Below are positions 6,928 through 13,665 of a DNA stretch of 13,665 bases, in pieces; positions within the stretch are counted from its first letter, which is position 1, and every line of letters begins with the position of its first letter. The stretch is from an uncultured Rhodospirillales bacterium (GTDB lineage: Bacteria > Pseudomonadota > Alphaproteobacteria > ATCC43930 > CGMCC-115725): positions 1 through 13,665 of the forward strand of contig CAIUCF010000068.1 of NCBI GenBank assembly GCA_903897565.1. Reading direction: 5' to 3'. The notes beneath the pieces were generated by a model, which had not been told where the DNA came from, ran no database searches, and saw nothing but the letters and a program-made list of their open reading frames with translations. A program made the translations under genes and the position numbers.

Positions 6928-8214
6928 TCAGCCGCGCGCGGCGATCAGCGCTTTCTCGAGGCGCTCCAGACCTTCCTCGAGAACGGCATCAGACACTGTC
7001 AGCGGCACGAGGATGCGGATCGCGTTGGAATACACGCCGCACGACAGCAGGATCAGACCCTCGGCCAGGGCCGCGGTGGTGACGCGCTTGGTCGCATCGG
7101 CGTCGGGCTCGTAGCTGCCGCGGTTCTTGACGATGTCGAATCCGATCATGGCGCCGGGACCGCGGATGCCGGTGATCGGCACGACGTCGTTGCGCGACGC
7201 CATGGCGGCGAGACGTTCCTTGACATGGGCGCCGATGGCATCGGCGCGGGCGCAGAGCTTTTCCTCGGCGATCACGTCGAGCACAGCCAGCGCCGCGGCG
7301 CAGGCGACCGGGCTGCCGGCATAGGTGCCGCCGAGGCCGCCGGGCTCCGCGGCATCCATCAACGCCGCACGACCGATCACGCCCGAGAGCGGGAATCCGC
7401 CTGCCAGAGACTTGGCGACGGTGACGATGTCGGGCTCGACGCCGGAATGCTCGATGCCGAAGATCTTGCCCGTACGTGCGAAGCCGGTCTGGACCTCGTC
7501 GGCGATGAGCACGATCCCCTGTTCGTCGCAGAGCTTGCGCAGCGCCTGCAGCAGTTCGGTCGGGGCGGCATAGAAGCCGCCTTCGCCCTGCACCGGCTCG
7601 ATGATGATGGCCGCGACTCGGGACGGCTCGACATCGGCCTTGAACAGGAATTCGAGCGCGCGCAGGCTATCGCGCACGGTAACGCCGTGATCCTCGATCG
7701 GGAAGGGCACGTGGTAGACCTCGGCCGGCAGTGGGCCGAAGCGCTTCTTATAGGGCAGGACCTTGCCGGTCATCGCCATGGTCAGCAGGGTGCGGCCGTG
7801 GAAGCCGCCGGTGAATGCGATCACAGCGGAGCGCCCGGTCGCGGCGCGGGCGATCTTGACGGCGTTCTCGGTCGCTTCCGCGCCGGTGGTGAAGAGGATG
7901 GTCTTGGCATCACCGCTGAATGGAGCCAGCGCGTTCAGCTTTTCGGCGAGCTCGATATAGGGCTCGTAGGCCGTGACCTGGAACGCCGTATGGGTATAGA
8001 GACCGAGCTGTTTCTCAACGGCCGCCAGCACTTTGGGATGGCGATGGCCGGTATTGAGTACCGCGATACCGCCGCCGAAATCGACGTAGCGCTTGCCCTC
8101 GACATCCCACAACTCTGCGTTCTCCGCGCGGGCCGCGAATACAGGGTAGGCGGTGGCCACGCCCCGCGGCACGGCGCGCTCGCGACGGGCGAGAAGTTCG
8201 GCGTTGATCGGCAT
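6928..8214 (-). CDS. gabT: 4-aminobutyrate aminotransferase (GabT), PLP-dependent
   Basis: This 428-aa class-III aminotransferase converts 4-aminobutyrate plus 2-oxoglutarate to succinate semialdehyde plus glutamate, the first step of GABA breakdown in the cytoplasm. Residues align with E. coli GabT without offset at key sites: PLP Schiff-base lysine K268 in VAKSLAGGFP, cofactor-ring aspartate D239 in IADEVQTGF, and E211 in QGEGG, which helps choose between substrates. TTGAEATENAVK (109-120) is the phosphate-binding region, and the length matches the 426-residue E. coli enzyme. The ATG at 8214 is chosen because it begins the conserved N-terminus and has a GAAGAGGAA ribosome site upstream; the open frame to 8361 is non-conserved. 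No gabD or GABA permease is adjacent, so it looks like a single-gene unit. A 5-aminovalerate or related omega-amino-acid substrate cannot be excluded. Confidence 0.95.
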   Translation of the reverse strand: MPINAELLARRERAVPRGVATAYPVFAARAENAELWDVEGKRYVDFGGGIAVLNTGHRHPKVLAAVEKQLGLYTHTAFQVTAYEPYIELAEKLNALAPFSGDAKTILFTTGAEATENAVKIARAATGRSAVIAFTGGFHGRTLLTMAMTGKVLPYKKRFGPLPAEVYHVPFPIEDHGVTVRDSLRALEFLFKADVEPSRVAAIIIEPVQGEGGFYAAPTELLQALRKLCDEQGIVLIADEVQTGFARTGKIFGIEHSGVEPDIVTVAKSLAGGFPLSGVIGRAALMDAAEPGGLGGTYAGSPVACAAALAVLDVIAEEKLCARADAIGAHVKERLAAMASRNDVVPITGIRGPGAMIGFDIVKNRGSYEPDADATKRVTTAALAEGLILLSCGVYSNAIRILVPLTVSDAVLEEGLERLEKALIAARG

Positions 8215-8236
8215 GATCCTGTTCCTCTTCAACCAA

Positions 8237-8250
8237 GTGATCACATTATC
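8237..8250 (-). promoter_or_regulatory. gabT: Candidate gabT -10 element with adjoining palindrome
   Basis: On the minus strand GATAAT (8250-8245) is a five-of-six match to the sigma-70 -10 box, 30 bases before the gabT ATG. Next to it is the perfect eight-base palindrome GTGATCAC (8244-8237), at about the expected transcription start, where a repressor could sit. No good -35 at normal spacing was found; the nearest, TTGTCT, is 20 bases upstream. Confidence 0.3.
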
Positions 8251-8413
8251 AAGCGCGTCTGAGTCGGGAGAGACAAGTGCATTCTCCTGACGGCTGAATC
8301 GCCAAAGATTCGCGGCACCCGACCGCATCTCCGATGCCCGTCCGATTTGACCGACTTTCAACTTGGACCGCGTTCAGCAAGATGCTGCAGGTGCGGTATT
8401 GCGGCGCGAAGAA

Positions 8414-8442
8414 TTGTTTCCTGGTGTTAATAATTTTTTATT
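8414..8442 (+). promoter_or_regulatory. Candidate promoter for the GGDEF-EAL gene
   Basis: TTGTTT (8414-8419) and TTTATT (8437-8442) are 17 bases apart, a standard sigma-70 arrangement with partial matches (three and four of six). They lie in the most AT-rich stretch of the window, about 110 bases before the start of the cyclic-di-GMP gene. The placement is plausible but the boxes are weak. Confidence 0.3.
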
Positions 8443-8497
8443 GCAATGCGGGAAAGAATGCCGTGAGGTAGAGCAGGTCATTAGGGCGGTTCAATCC

Positions 8498-8554
8498 ATG
8501 GATCTCAAGATTTCACGTGTTCGGCGGACAGTCTTCACGAACGGCAGGGACTGA
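8498..8554 (+). CDS. Possible 18-residue leader ORF overlapping the GGDEF-EAL start
   Basis: From ATG 8498 the frame encodes 18 residues and stops at TGA 8552-8554, sharing a base with the next ATG (TGATG). The same frame can begin at TTG 8363 for 63 codons. No strong Shine-Dalgarno site precedes either start. The peptide (MDLKISRVRR at its N-terminus) has no recognisable domain. It may be a coupling leader or chance. Confidence 0.2.
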   Translation: MDLKISRVRRTVFTNGRD

Positions 8555-11097
8555 TGAGCCCCGCTGGAATCGCCGACATGGACGCGCATATCGTCCAGGC
8601 ACAGGAGCTCGCCCTGCTCGGCAGCTTCGACCTCGATCCCGATTCCGGCCGACTGCGCTGCTCGCCGACGATGAACCGCCTGATCGGCTGGGATGAAGAT
8701 CCCGGTCGGAACCTTGCCGCGCTCGCCGATCTTGTACACCCAGGGGATGTCGCCCAGTTCGAAACCTGGGTCGAGGATCTTCGTGCCGGAAGCATGGCGC
8801 CGATTTCCTGCTACGCCCGCATTATCCGCCCCGGCCATGATGTTCGCCAGGTCTACCTGCGTGCCCAGCTTCGCGAAGGCGGCGAGGTCGGTCGACGCGC
8901 GCTCGGCGTGATCCAGGATCTGAGCGAAGCGATGGCCGACCGTCAGGTCCTGGCGGAAAGCATGCTGCTGGCCCAGGACATGTTCCGGAATGCGACCTGG
9001 GGCATGTTCCAGACGACCAAGGATGGCCGCTATCTCAATGCGAATGCGGCGCTGGCGCGGATCTACGGCTATGAGTCGACGCAGGAGATGCGCGACGGCC
9101 TGACCAATATCGGCCGCCAGCTCTATGTCGAAGCGGGTCGGCGATCGGACTTTATCAAGCTGATGAAGCGCGACGGCCGGGTTTCTGGTTTCGAATCGCA
9201 GATCTATCGCCGCGACGGCGTCAAGATCTGGATTTCCGAGAGCTGCCGCGAAGTCCGCACGAGTTCCGGCCGGTTCCTGTATTTCGAGGGCACCGTCGAC
9301 GAGATCACGGCGCGCAAGGAGGCGGAAGAGGCGCTCCATGCCGCCACCGAGACCGCGCAGAACCAGAAGCTGCGCTTCGTCGCCGCGCTCGAGAACATGT
9401 CGCAGGGCCTGTGCATGTTCGGGGCAGATGGCCGCCTCGTCGTCTGCAATCCGCGCTTCCTGGAGATATACGGCTTCGCCGCGGAGACCTCCCTGATCGG
9501 CGCGACGCTCGCCGACGTGTTGCGACAGTCGCCGTTGCTCGCGGTGGATACGCCGGAAACACGCCGCGTGATCGCCGAGCACCTGGCCATGATCGCATCA
9601 CGCTCAAGCGATCTCCTGACCCAGGAGTTGCCTGACGGTCGGATCATGACGATCACCCACGAGCCGATGCCGGGCGGTGGCTTCGTCGATACGCTGACCG
9701 ACGTCACCGAGCAGCGGCATGCGGCGGCGCGGATCGCCCATATGGCGCTCCATGACCCGCTCACCGACCTGCCCAACCGCGTGATGTTCCGCGAGCGGCT
9801 CGAGCAGGCCCTGCACCGCGTCCCGCGCGGCGAGGCCTGTGCCGTGCTGTGTCTCGATCTCGACCAGTTCAAGGCCGTCAACGACACCCTGGGACACCCC
9901 GTCGGCGACGCTCTGCTGCGGGCGGTCACCGATCGTCTGCGACGGATGGTGCGACCGACCGACACCGTGGCCCGCCTCGGCGGCGACGAGTTCGCGATCG
10001 TCCAGAGCAGCGTCAACCATCCCCAGGACGCCACCAAGCTCTCCAATCGGCTGCTTCAGGAGCTGAGCCGTCCCTATGAAATCGAGGGCCATCACGTCGT
10101 GATCGGGACGAGCATCGGCATCGCCGTCGCGCCGATCGACGGGCTCGATCCCGACAAGCTGCTGAAGAGCGCCGATATGGCGCTGTATCAGGCCAAGGGA
10201 GACGGCCGTGGCCGCTATCGCTATTTCGAGCCGGAGATGGATACCGAGATGCAGGAGCGCCGCCAGCTCGAGCTCGAGCTGCGCAATGCCCTGCGCGAGG
10301 ACGAATTCGAACTCTATTTCCAGCCGCTGGTCGATCTCAGCCGCAACCAGATCACCGGGTTCGAGGCGCTGATGCGCTGGAACTCGCCGACCCGCGGCAT
10401 GGTGCCACCGGCCCGCTTCGTGCCGCTGGCCGAGGAAATCGGCCTGATCATCCCGATGGGCGAATGGGTCGTCGACGCCGCGTGCCGCGAGGCGGCGCGC
10501 TGGCCCGGTGCGCTCAAGGTCGCGGTCAACGTCTCGCCGGCGCAGTTCAAGAGCAACAAGCTGGTTTCGGTCGTCCGCGATGCGCTGGAGAATTCGGGCC
10601 TGTCGCCGAGCCGGCTCGAAATCGAGATCACCGAATCGGCGATGGTCGACGATGTCGAGGGTGCGATCAAGCTGCTGAATGAACTCAAGGGGCTCGGCGT
10701 GTCGATCTCGATGGATGATTTCGGCACCGGCTATTCTTCGCTCAGTTATCTCAGCCGTTTCCCCTTCGACAAGATCAAGATCGACCAGAGCTTCGTGCGC
10801 GATCTCGGCAAGAAGGCCGACTGCATGGCGATCATCCGCGCCGTCACCGGTCTCTGCGACAGCCTCGGCGTCACGGCGAATGCCGAGGGCGTCGAGACCG
10901 AGGAACAGCTCAACATGCTGCGCGACGAGTGCTGTAACGAGGTGCAGGGCTATCTCATCAGCCGTCCCATGCCGACGTCGGCGATTACCGAATTCCTCGC
11001 CGATTTCCTGGAGAACGGCCTGCCTTCGGCGGACGCGCTGATCGCTCCGTCCGATAAGAGCAAGCGCAGGCGGCCGGAAACTGCCCTGACCTCGTGA
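8554..11097 (+). CDS. PAS-PAS-PAS-GGDEF-EAL cyclic-di-GMP signalling protein
   Basis: This 847-aa protein combines a diguanylate cyclase and a cyclic-di-GMP phosphodiesterase, with no visible signal peptide or membrane span, so it is probably cytosolic. Three PAS-like sensor domains fall at about 15-124, 140-253 and 270-387; the second ends in a typical PAC segment. The GGDEF domain (about 395-560) has an intact RLGGDEF (474-480) and an inhibitory-site RPTD (467-470) five residues before it, expected to bind product. The EAL domain (about 572-820) keeps FEALMRW (603-609), NVS (659-661), EITE (691-694), DDFGTG (721-726), KIDQSFV (742-748) and QGYLISRP (798-805). Both activities are therefore possible; which dominates cannot be told. 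The ATG at 8554 has AGGGA close upstream; ATG 8578 is an alternative. It stands alone between divergent gabT and convergent cysQ. Control of motility or surface polysaccharide would suit the neighbourhood but is inferred. Confidence 0.95.
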   Translation: MSPAGIADMDAHIVQAQELALLGSFDLDPDSGRLRCSPTMNRLIGWDEDPGRNLAALADLVHPGDVAQFETWVEDLRAGSMAPISCYARIIRPGHDVRQVYLRAQLREGGEVGRRALGVIQDLSEAMADRQVLAESMLLAQDMFRNATWGMFQTTKDGRYLNANAALARIYGYESTQEMRDGLTNIGRQLYVEAGRRSDFIKLMKRDGRVSGFESQIYRRDGVKIWISESCREVRTSSGRFLYFEGTVDEITARKEAEEALHAATETAQNQKLRFVAALENMSQGLCMFGADGRLVVCNPRFLEIYGFAAETSLIGATLADVLRQSPLLAVDTPETRRVIAEHLAMIASRSSDLLTQELPDGRIMTITHEPMPGGGFVDTLTDVTEQRHAAARIAHMALHDPLTDLPNRVMFRERLEQALHRVPRGEACAVLCLDLDQFKAVNDTLGHPVGDALLRAVTDRLRRMVRPTDTVARLGGDEFAIVQSSVNHPQDATKLSNRLLQELSRPYEIEGHHVVIGTSIGIAVAPIDGLDPDKLLKSADMALYQAKGDGRGRYRYFEPEMDTEMQERRQLELELRNALREDEFELYFQPLVDLSRNQITGFEALMRWNSPTRGMVPPARFVPLAEEIGLIIPMGEWVVDAACREAARWPGALKVAVNVSPAQFKSNKLVSVVRDALENSGLSPSRLEIEITESAMVDDVEGAIKLLNELKGLGVSISMDDFGTGYSSLSYLSRFPFDKIKIDQSFVRDLGKKADCMAIIRAVTGLCDSLGVTANAEGVETEEQLNMLRDECCNEVQGYLISRPMPTSAITEFLADFLENGLPSADALIAPSDKSKRRRPETALTS

Positions 11098-11100
11098 CGT

Positions 11101-11127
11101 CCTTGCCGCGCTACTGGGGCGGCAGGG
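11101..11127 (+). terminator. Candidate terminator hairpin after the GGDEF-EAL gene
   Basis: CCTTGCCGC pairs with GCGGCAGGG as a nine-base-pair stem with one T-G wobble and a nine-base loop, starting three bases after the plus-strand stop. The wobble is a mismatch in the opposite strand, so it fits the plus transcript better. The stem lies across the end of convergent cysQ, whose stop codon is in the loop. No T run follows. Confidence 0.35.
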
Positions 11128-11854
11128 CGGCGACGAGATCGAGGATGCGCGGCGCCAAATCCTTCCGGCAGATCAGCAGGTCTGGCAGATAGGTCTCGGC
11201 GTCGTTGTAGCGCAGCGGCGAGCCGTCGACACGCGAGGTATGGAGCCCGGCCGCGCGTGCGACCGCGCTAGGTGCGCAGGAATCCCACTGATACTGGCCG
11301 CCGGTATGCAGATAGATATCGGCCTCGCCGCGCACCACGGCCATGGCCTTGGCCCCGGCGGAACCCATCGGCAGGAGTTCGGCGTCGAGCGCTTTCGCCA
11401 CAGCGAGGGCCTCGCGGGCAGGGCGCGTGCGGCTGACCAGCATCCGCAGCCGCGCCGGCTCCGGGGCCGGATCAAACTTCTGGTCGGTCGAGAGTGTGAC
11501 CCCGAGACCGGGCAGGGCGACGGCGCCGATCGCGGCGACGCCATCGATGGCAAGCCCGATATGGACGGCCCAGTCGGCGCGTTGCTCGCTGAACTCCCGG
11601 GTGCCGTCGAGCGGGTCGACGATCCAGACCCGATGGTGATCAAGGCGCTTGTCCGTATCGGTGCGTTCCTCGGAGAGAATGCCATCGGCCGGCCGGGCGA
11701 TCGCCAGCGCCTCAAGGATGAAGTCGTTGGCGATGCGGTCGCCGACCTTGCCGAGCGCCTTGTCGCGGAACAGACCGGAAGACTGCAGGGTCAGCAACAG
11801 CGCCCCGGCGGTCTCGGCGATCCGTCGGGCCAGCTCTGCATCGGTATCGGCCAT
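11111..11854 (-). CDS. cysQ: CysQ, 3'(2'),5'-bisphosphate nucleotidase
   Basis: This 247-aa member of the inositol-monophosphatase superfamily hydrolyses 3'-phosphoadenosine 5'-phosphate (PAP) to AMP and phosphate, removing the by-product of PAPS use. Metal-site motifs are visible: SEE (61-63), VDPLDGTREF (79-88) and QWDSCAP (189-195) with the final aspartate ligand D191. Length is normal for CysQ. It follows the cysNC gene directly. The ATG at 11854 lies two bases past the cysNC stop and has GAAGGG nine bases upstream; a GTG at 11860 would give a four-base GTGA overlap and two extra residues. Pairing with cysNC on one transcript supports the PAP role over inositol phosphate hydrolysis. The gene ends 13 bases from the convergent cyclic-di-GMP gene. 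Confidence 0.93.
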   Translation of the reverse strand: MADTDAELARRIAETAGALLLTLQSSGLFRDKALGKVGDRIANDFILEALAIARPADGILSEERTDTDKRLDHHRVWIVDPLDGTREFSEQRADWAVHIGLAIDGVAAIGAVALPGLGVTLSTDQKFDPAPEPARLRMLVSRTRPAREALAVAKALDAELLPMGSAGAKAMAVVRGEADIYLHTGGQYQWDSCAPSAVARAAGLHTSRVDGSPLRYNDAETYLPDLLICRKDLAPRILDLVAALPPQ

Positions 11855-11856
11855 GG

Positions 11857-13665
11857 TCACGCGCCCTTCAGGACAAATTCCACAATCATTTCCGCCGCAT
11901 CTTCGGGCGTGACGGCGCTGGTGTCGATCCTGATTTCCGGATTGACGGGCGGCTCATAGGGCGAGTCGATGCCGGTGAAGTTCTTGAGCTGGCCGGCGCG
12001 GGCCTTCTTGTACAAGCCCTTGACGTCGCGACGCTCCGCTTCGTCGAGTGCGGTGTCGATATGAATCTCGACGAATTCGCCGGGCGGCAGCATGCCGCGC
12101 ACCATGTCGCGCTCGGCGCGGAACGGGCTGATGAACGCGGTCAGCACGATCAGCCCGGCATCGGTCATCAGCTTGGCGACCTCGCCGACCCGGCGGATAT
12201 TCTCGACGCGGTCGGCATCGGTGAACCCCAGATCCTTGTTGAGGCCGTGGCGGACATTGTCGCCATCGAGCAGGAACGAGTGGCGGCCGAGCGCGTGGAG
12301 CTTCTTCTCGACGAGGTTGGCGATCGTCGACTTGCCGGCGCCGGACAACCCGGTGAACCACAGCAGGCGCGGCTTCTGGCCCTTCTGGGCGGCATGGGCC
12401 TCGCGGCTGATGTCGATGGTCTGCCAATGGATGTTGTGGGCGCGGCGCAGGGCGAAGTGCAGCATGCCGGCGCCGACCGTGGCGTTGCTGATGCGATCGA
12501 TCAGGATGAAGCCGCCGAGGTCATGGTTCTCGGCATAGGGGCTGAACGGAATCGCGCGGTCGAACGCGATGTTGACGACGCCGATCGCGTTGAGTGCGAG
12601 CGTCTTCGCCGCGCGATGCTCCATCGTGTTGACGTTGATCTCGTATTTCGGCTCGGTGATCGTCGCCGATACCGTGGTCGTGCCGATCTTGACCCAGTAC
12701 GGGCGCCCGGGCAGCATCGCCTCGTCGGCCATCCAGACGATGGTCGCCTCGAACTGGTCGGCGACCTCGAGCGGCTCATCCGCGGCCGTGATGACGTCGC
12801 CGCGCGAGCAGTCGATTTCGTCGGCCAGCGTCAGCGTGATCGATTGGCCGCTGACCGCGGCGTCCATGTCGCCGTCGAGCGCCACGATCCGCGACACGGT
12901 CGAGGTCTTGCCGGACGGCAGCACGCGGACGGCGTCACCGGGGCGGACCGTGCCTGAGGCGATCAGTCCGGCGAAGCCGCGGAAATCAAGGTTCGGCCGG
13001 TTGACCCATTGCACCGGCATCCGGAACGGCTCGTCGACGAGGCGGCTGGCGTCGAGCGGTACGGTTTCGAGATGTTCGAGCAGTGTCGGACCCTTGTACC
13101 AGGGCGTGGCCGCGCTCTTGCTCGTGATATTGTCGCCCTTCAGGCCCGAGATCGGGATCGCCAGGAAATTCTCGATGCCGATGCTCTTGGCGAAGCGCTG
13201 GTACTCGATGACGATGTCGTCGAAGCACCACTGGCTGTAGCCGACCAGATCCATCTTGTTGATGCAGAGCACGACATTGCGGATGCCGATCAGCTTGACG
13301 AGGAAGCTGTGGCGGCGGGTCTGGGTCAGCACGCCCTTGCGGGCGTCGATCAGGATGACGGCCAGATCCGCGGTCGAGGCGCCCGTTACCATGTTGCGGG
13401 TGTACTGCTCGTGGCCGGGGGTGTCGGCGACGATGAATTTTCGCCGGTCGGTGGCGAAGAAGCGATAGGCGACGTCGATCGTGATGCCCTGCTCGCGCTC
13501 GGCGGCGAGTCCATCGACCAGCAGCGCGAAATCGATGTCCTGGCCCTGGGTGCCGAGCCGCTTGGAATCGGCTTCGAGCGCCGCGAGCTGATCCTCGAAG
13601 ATCATCTTGCTGTCGTAGAGCAACCGGCCGATCAGGGTCGATTTCCCGTCGTCGACGCTGCCGCA
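11857..13665 (-). CDS. cysNC: Fused sulfate adenylyltransferase large subunit/APS kinase (CysN-CysC), 5' end outside window
   Basis: The window holds the last 602 residues of a bifunctional enzyme; only the N-terminal few dozen residues are missing. The first half is the CysN GTPase, which with CysD couples GTP hydrolysis to making adenosine 5'-phosphosulfate (APS) from sulfate and ATP. GSVDDGKST is visible at window residues 2-10, followed by DTPGHEQY and NKMD, and then translation-factor-like beta barrels. The second half, from about window residue 430, is APS kinase, which phosphorylates APS to PAPS: P-loop GLSGAGKST (439-447), DGDN, ISPFRAERD and GLYKKARAG. The same fusion is found as NodQ in rhizobia, where PAPS feeds Nod-factor sulfation, and as CysNC in many alphaproteobacteria. 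cysD is expected just outside the right edge. cysQ follows on the same strand. No regulatory site is visible because the 5' end is missing. Confidence 0.97.
   Translation of the reverse strand, partial: CGSVDDGKSTLIGRLLYDSKMIFEDQLAALEADSKRLGTQGQDIDFALLVDGLAAEREQGITIDVAYRFFATDRRKFIVADTPGHEQYTRNMVTGASTADLAVILIDARKGVLTQTRRHSFLVKLIGIRNVVLCINKMDLVGYSQWCFDDIVIEYQRFAKSIGIENFLAIPISGLKGDNITSKSAATPWYKGPTLLEHLETVPLDASRLVDEPFRMPVQWVNRPNLDFRGFAGLIASGTVRPGDAVRVLPSGKTSTVSRIVALDGDMDAAVSGQSITLTLADEIDCSRGDVITAADEPLEVADQFEATIVWMADEAMLPGRPYWVKIGTTTVSATITEPKYEINVNTMEHRAAKTLALNAIGVVNIAFDRAIPFSPYAENHDLGGFILIDRISNATVGAGMLHFALRRAHNIHWQTIDISREAHAAQKGQKPRLLWFTGLSGAGKSTIANLVEKKLHALGRHSFLLDGDNVRHGLNKDLGFTDADRVENIRRVGEVAKLMTDAGLIVLTAFISPFRAERDMVRGMLPPGEFVEIHIDTALDEAERRDVKGLYKKARAGQLKNFTGIDSPYEPPVNPEIRIDTSAVTPEDAAEMIVEFVLKGA

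Larger units (their letters stand above)
8215..8553. other. Divergent intergenic region between gabT and the GGDEF-EAL gene
   Basis: These 339 bases must hold the start signals for both divergent genes. The gabT side has GATAAT and a small palindrome; the other side has a marked AT-rich patch (8411-8445). Small open frames occur, including an 18-codon one ending on the GGDEF-EAL start and a 29-codon one (8382-8471) with a hydrophobic core over the AT-rich patch. None has a clear ribosome site. Confidence 0.5.

Noticed and set aside
7225..8262. 345-codon plus-strand open frame
   Set aside because: It is antisense to gabT, whose active-site residues align with the E. coli enzyme.
8382..8471. 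29-codon frame with hydrophobic core, possible tiny membrane protein
   Set aside because: No clear ribosome site, and the hydrophobic run comes from the AT-rich promoter patch.
8491..9582. 363-codon minus-strand open frame
   Set aside because: It is antisense to the PAS domains of the GGDEF-EAL gene; composition typical of a shadow frame.
12061..12957. 298-codon plus-strand open frame
   Set aside because: It is antisense to cysNC; no domain motif.

Overview
The window is high-GC, densely coded bacterial DNA. Codon usage, the split transketolase genes, a fused CysN/CysC, a GABA aminotransferase and a Maf-type flagellin glycosylation protein fit an alphaproteobacterium, most likely a free-living motile member of the Rhodospirillales. 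That taxonomic call is inference from gene content. There is no tRNA, rRNA, CRISPR array, transposase or prophage gene. Long opposite-strand open frames over every real gene are GC-rich shadows and were not annotated.

Layout. (1) Positions 1-6783, minus strand, form a glycan module. In transcription order it holds a Maf motility-associated factor (DUF115/MptE-like), then a 303-bp gap, then four genes with overlapping stop and start codons: a two-part glycosyltransferase-like protein, an aminoglycoside/choline-kinase-like phosphotransferase, the thiamine-diphosphate half of a split transketolase, and its pyrimidine-binding half, which runs off the left edge. (2) 6787-6927 separates maf from gabT and carries two tandem stem-loops. 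(3) gabT (4-aminobutyrate aminotransferase, minus strand) is divergent from (4) an 847-aa PAS-PAS-PAS-GGDEF-EAL cyclic-di-GMP enzyme on the plus strand. (5) Convergent with it on the minus strand are the fused sulfate adenylyltransferase large subunit/APS kinase (5' end outside the window) and cysQ, which overlaps or nearly touches it: a sulfate-activation operon.

How the genes may work together (inference). The transketolase pair, kinase and glycosyltransferase-like protein look like one co-translated set that makes and transfers a specialised sugar. Maf is the family that attaches nonulosonic acids to flagellin, so the set may decorate the flagellum or another surface glycan. The cyclic-di-GMP protein could control motility versus surface attachment. 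The cysNC-cysQ pair makes and recycles PAPS for cysteine synthesis or for sulfated glycans. No nonulosonic-acid biosynthesis gene lies in the window, so the actual sugar is unknown. The most unusual point is the dedicated transketolase-kinase-glycosyltransferase cassette next to maf.
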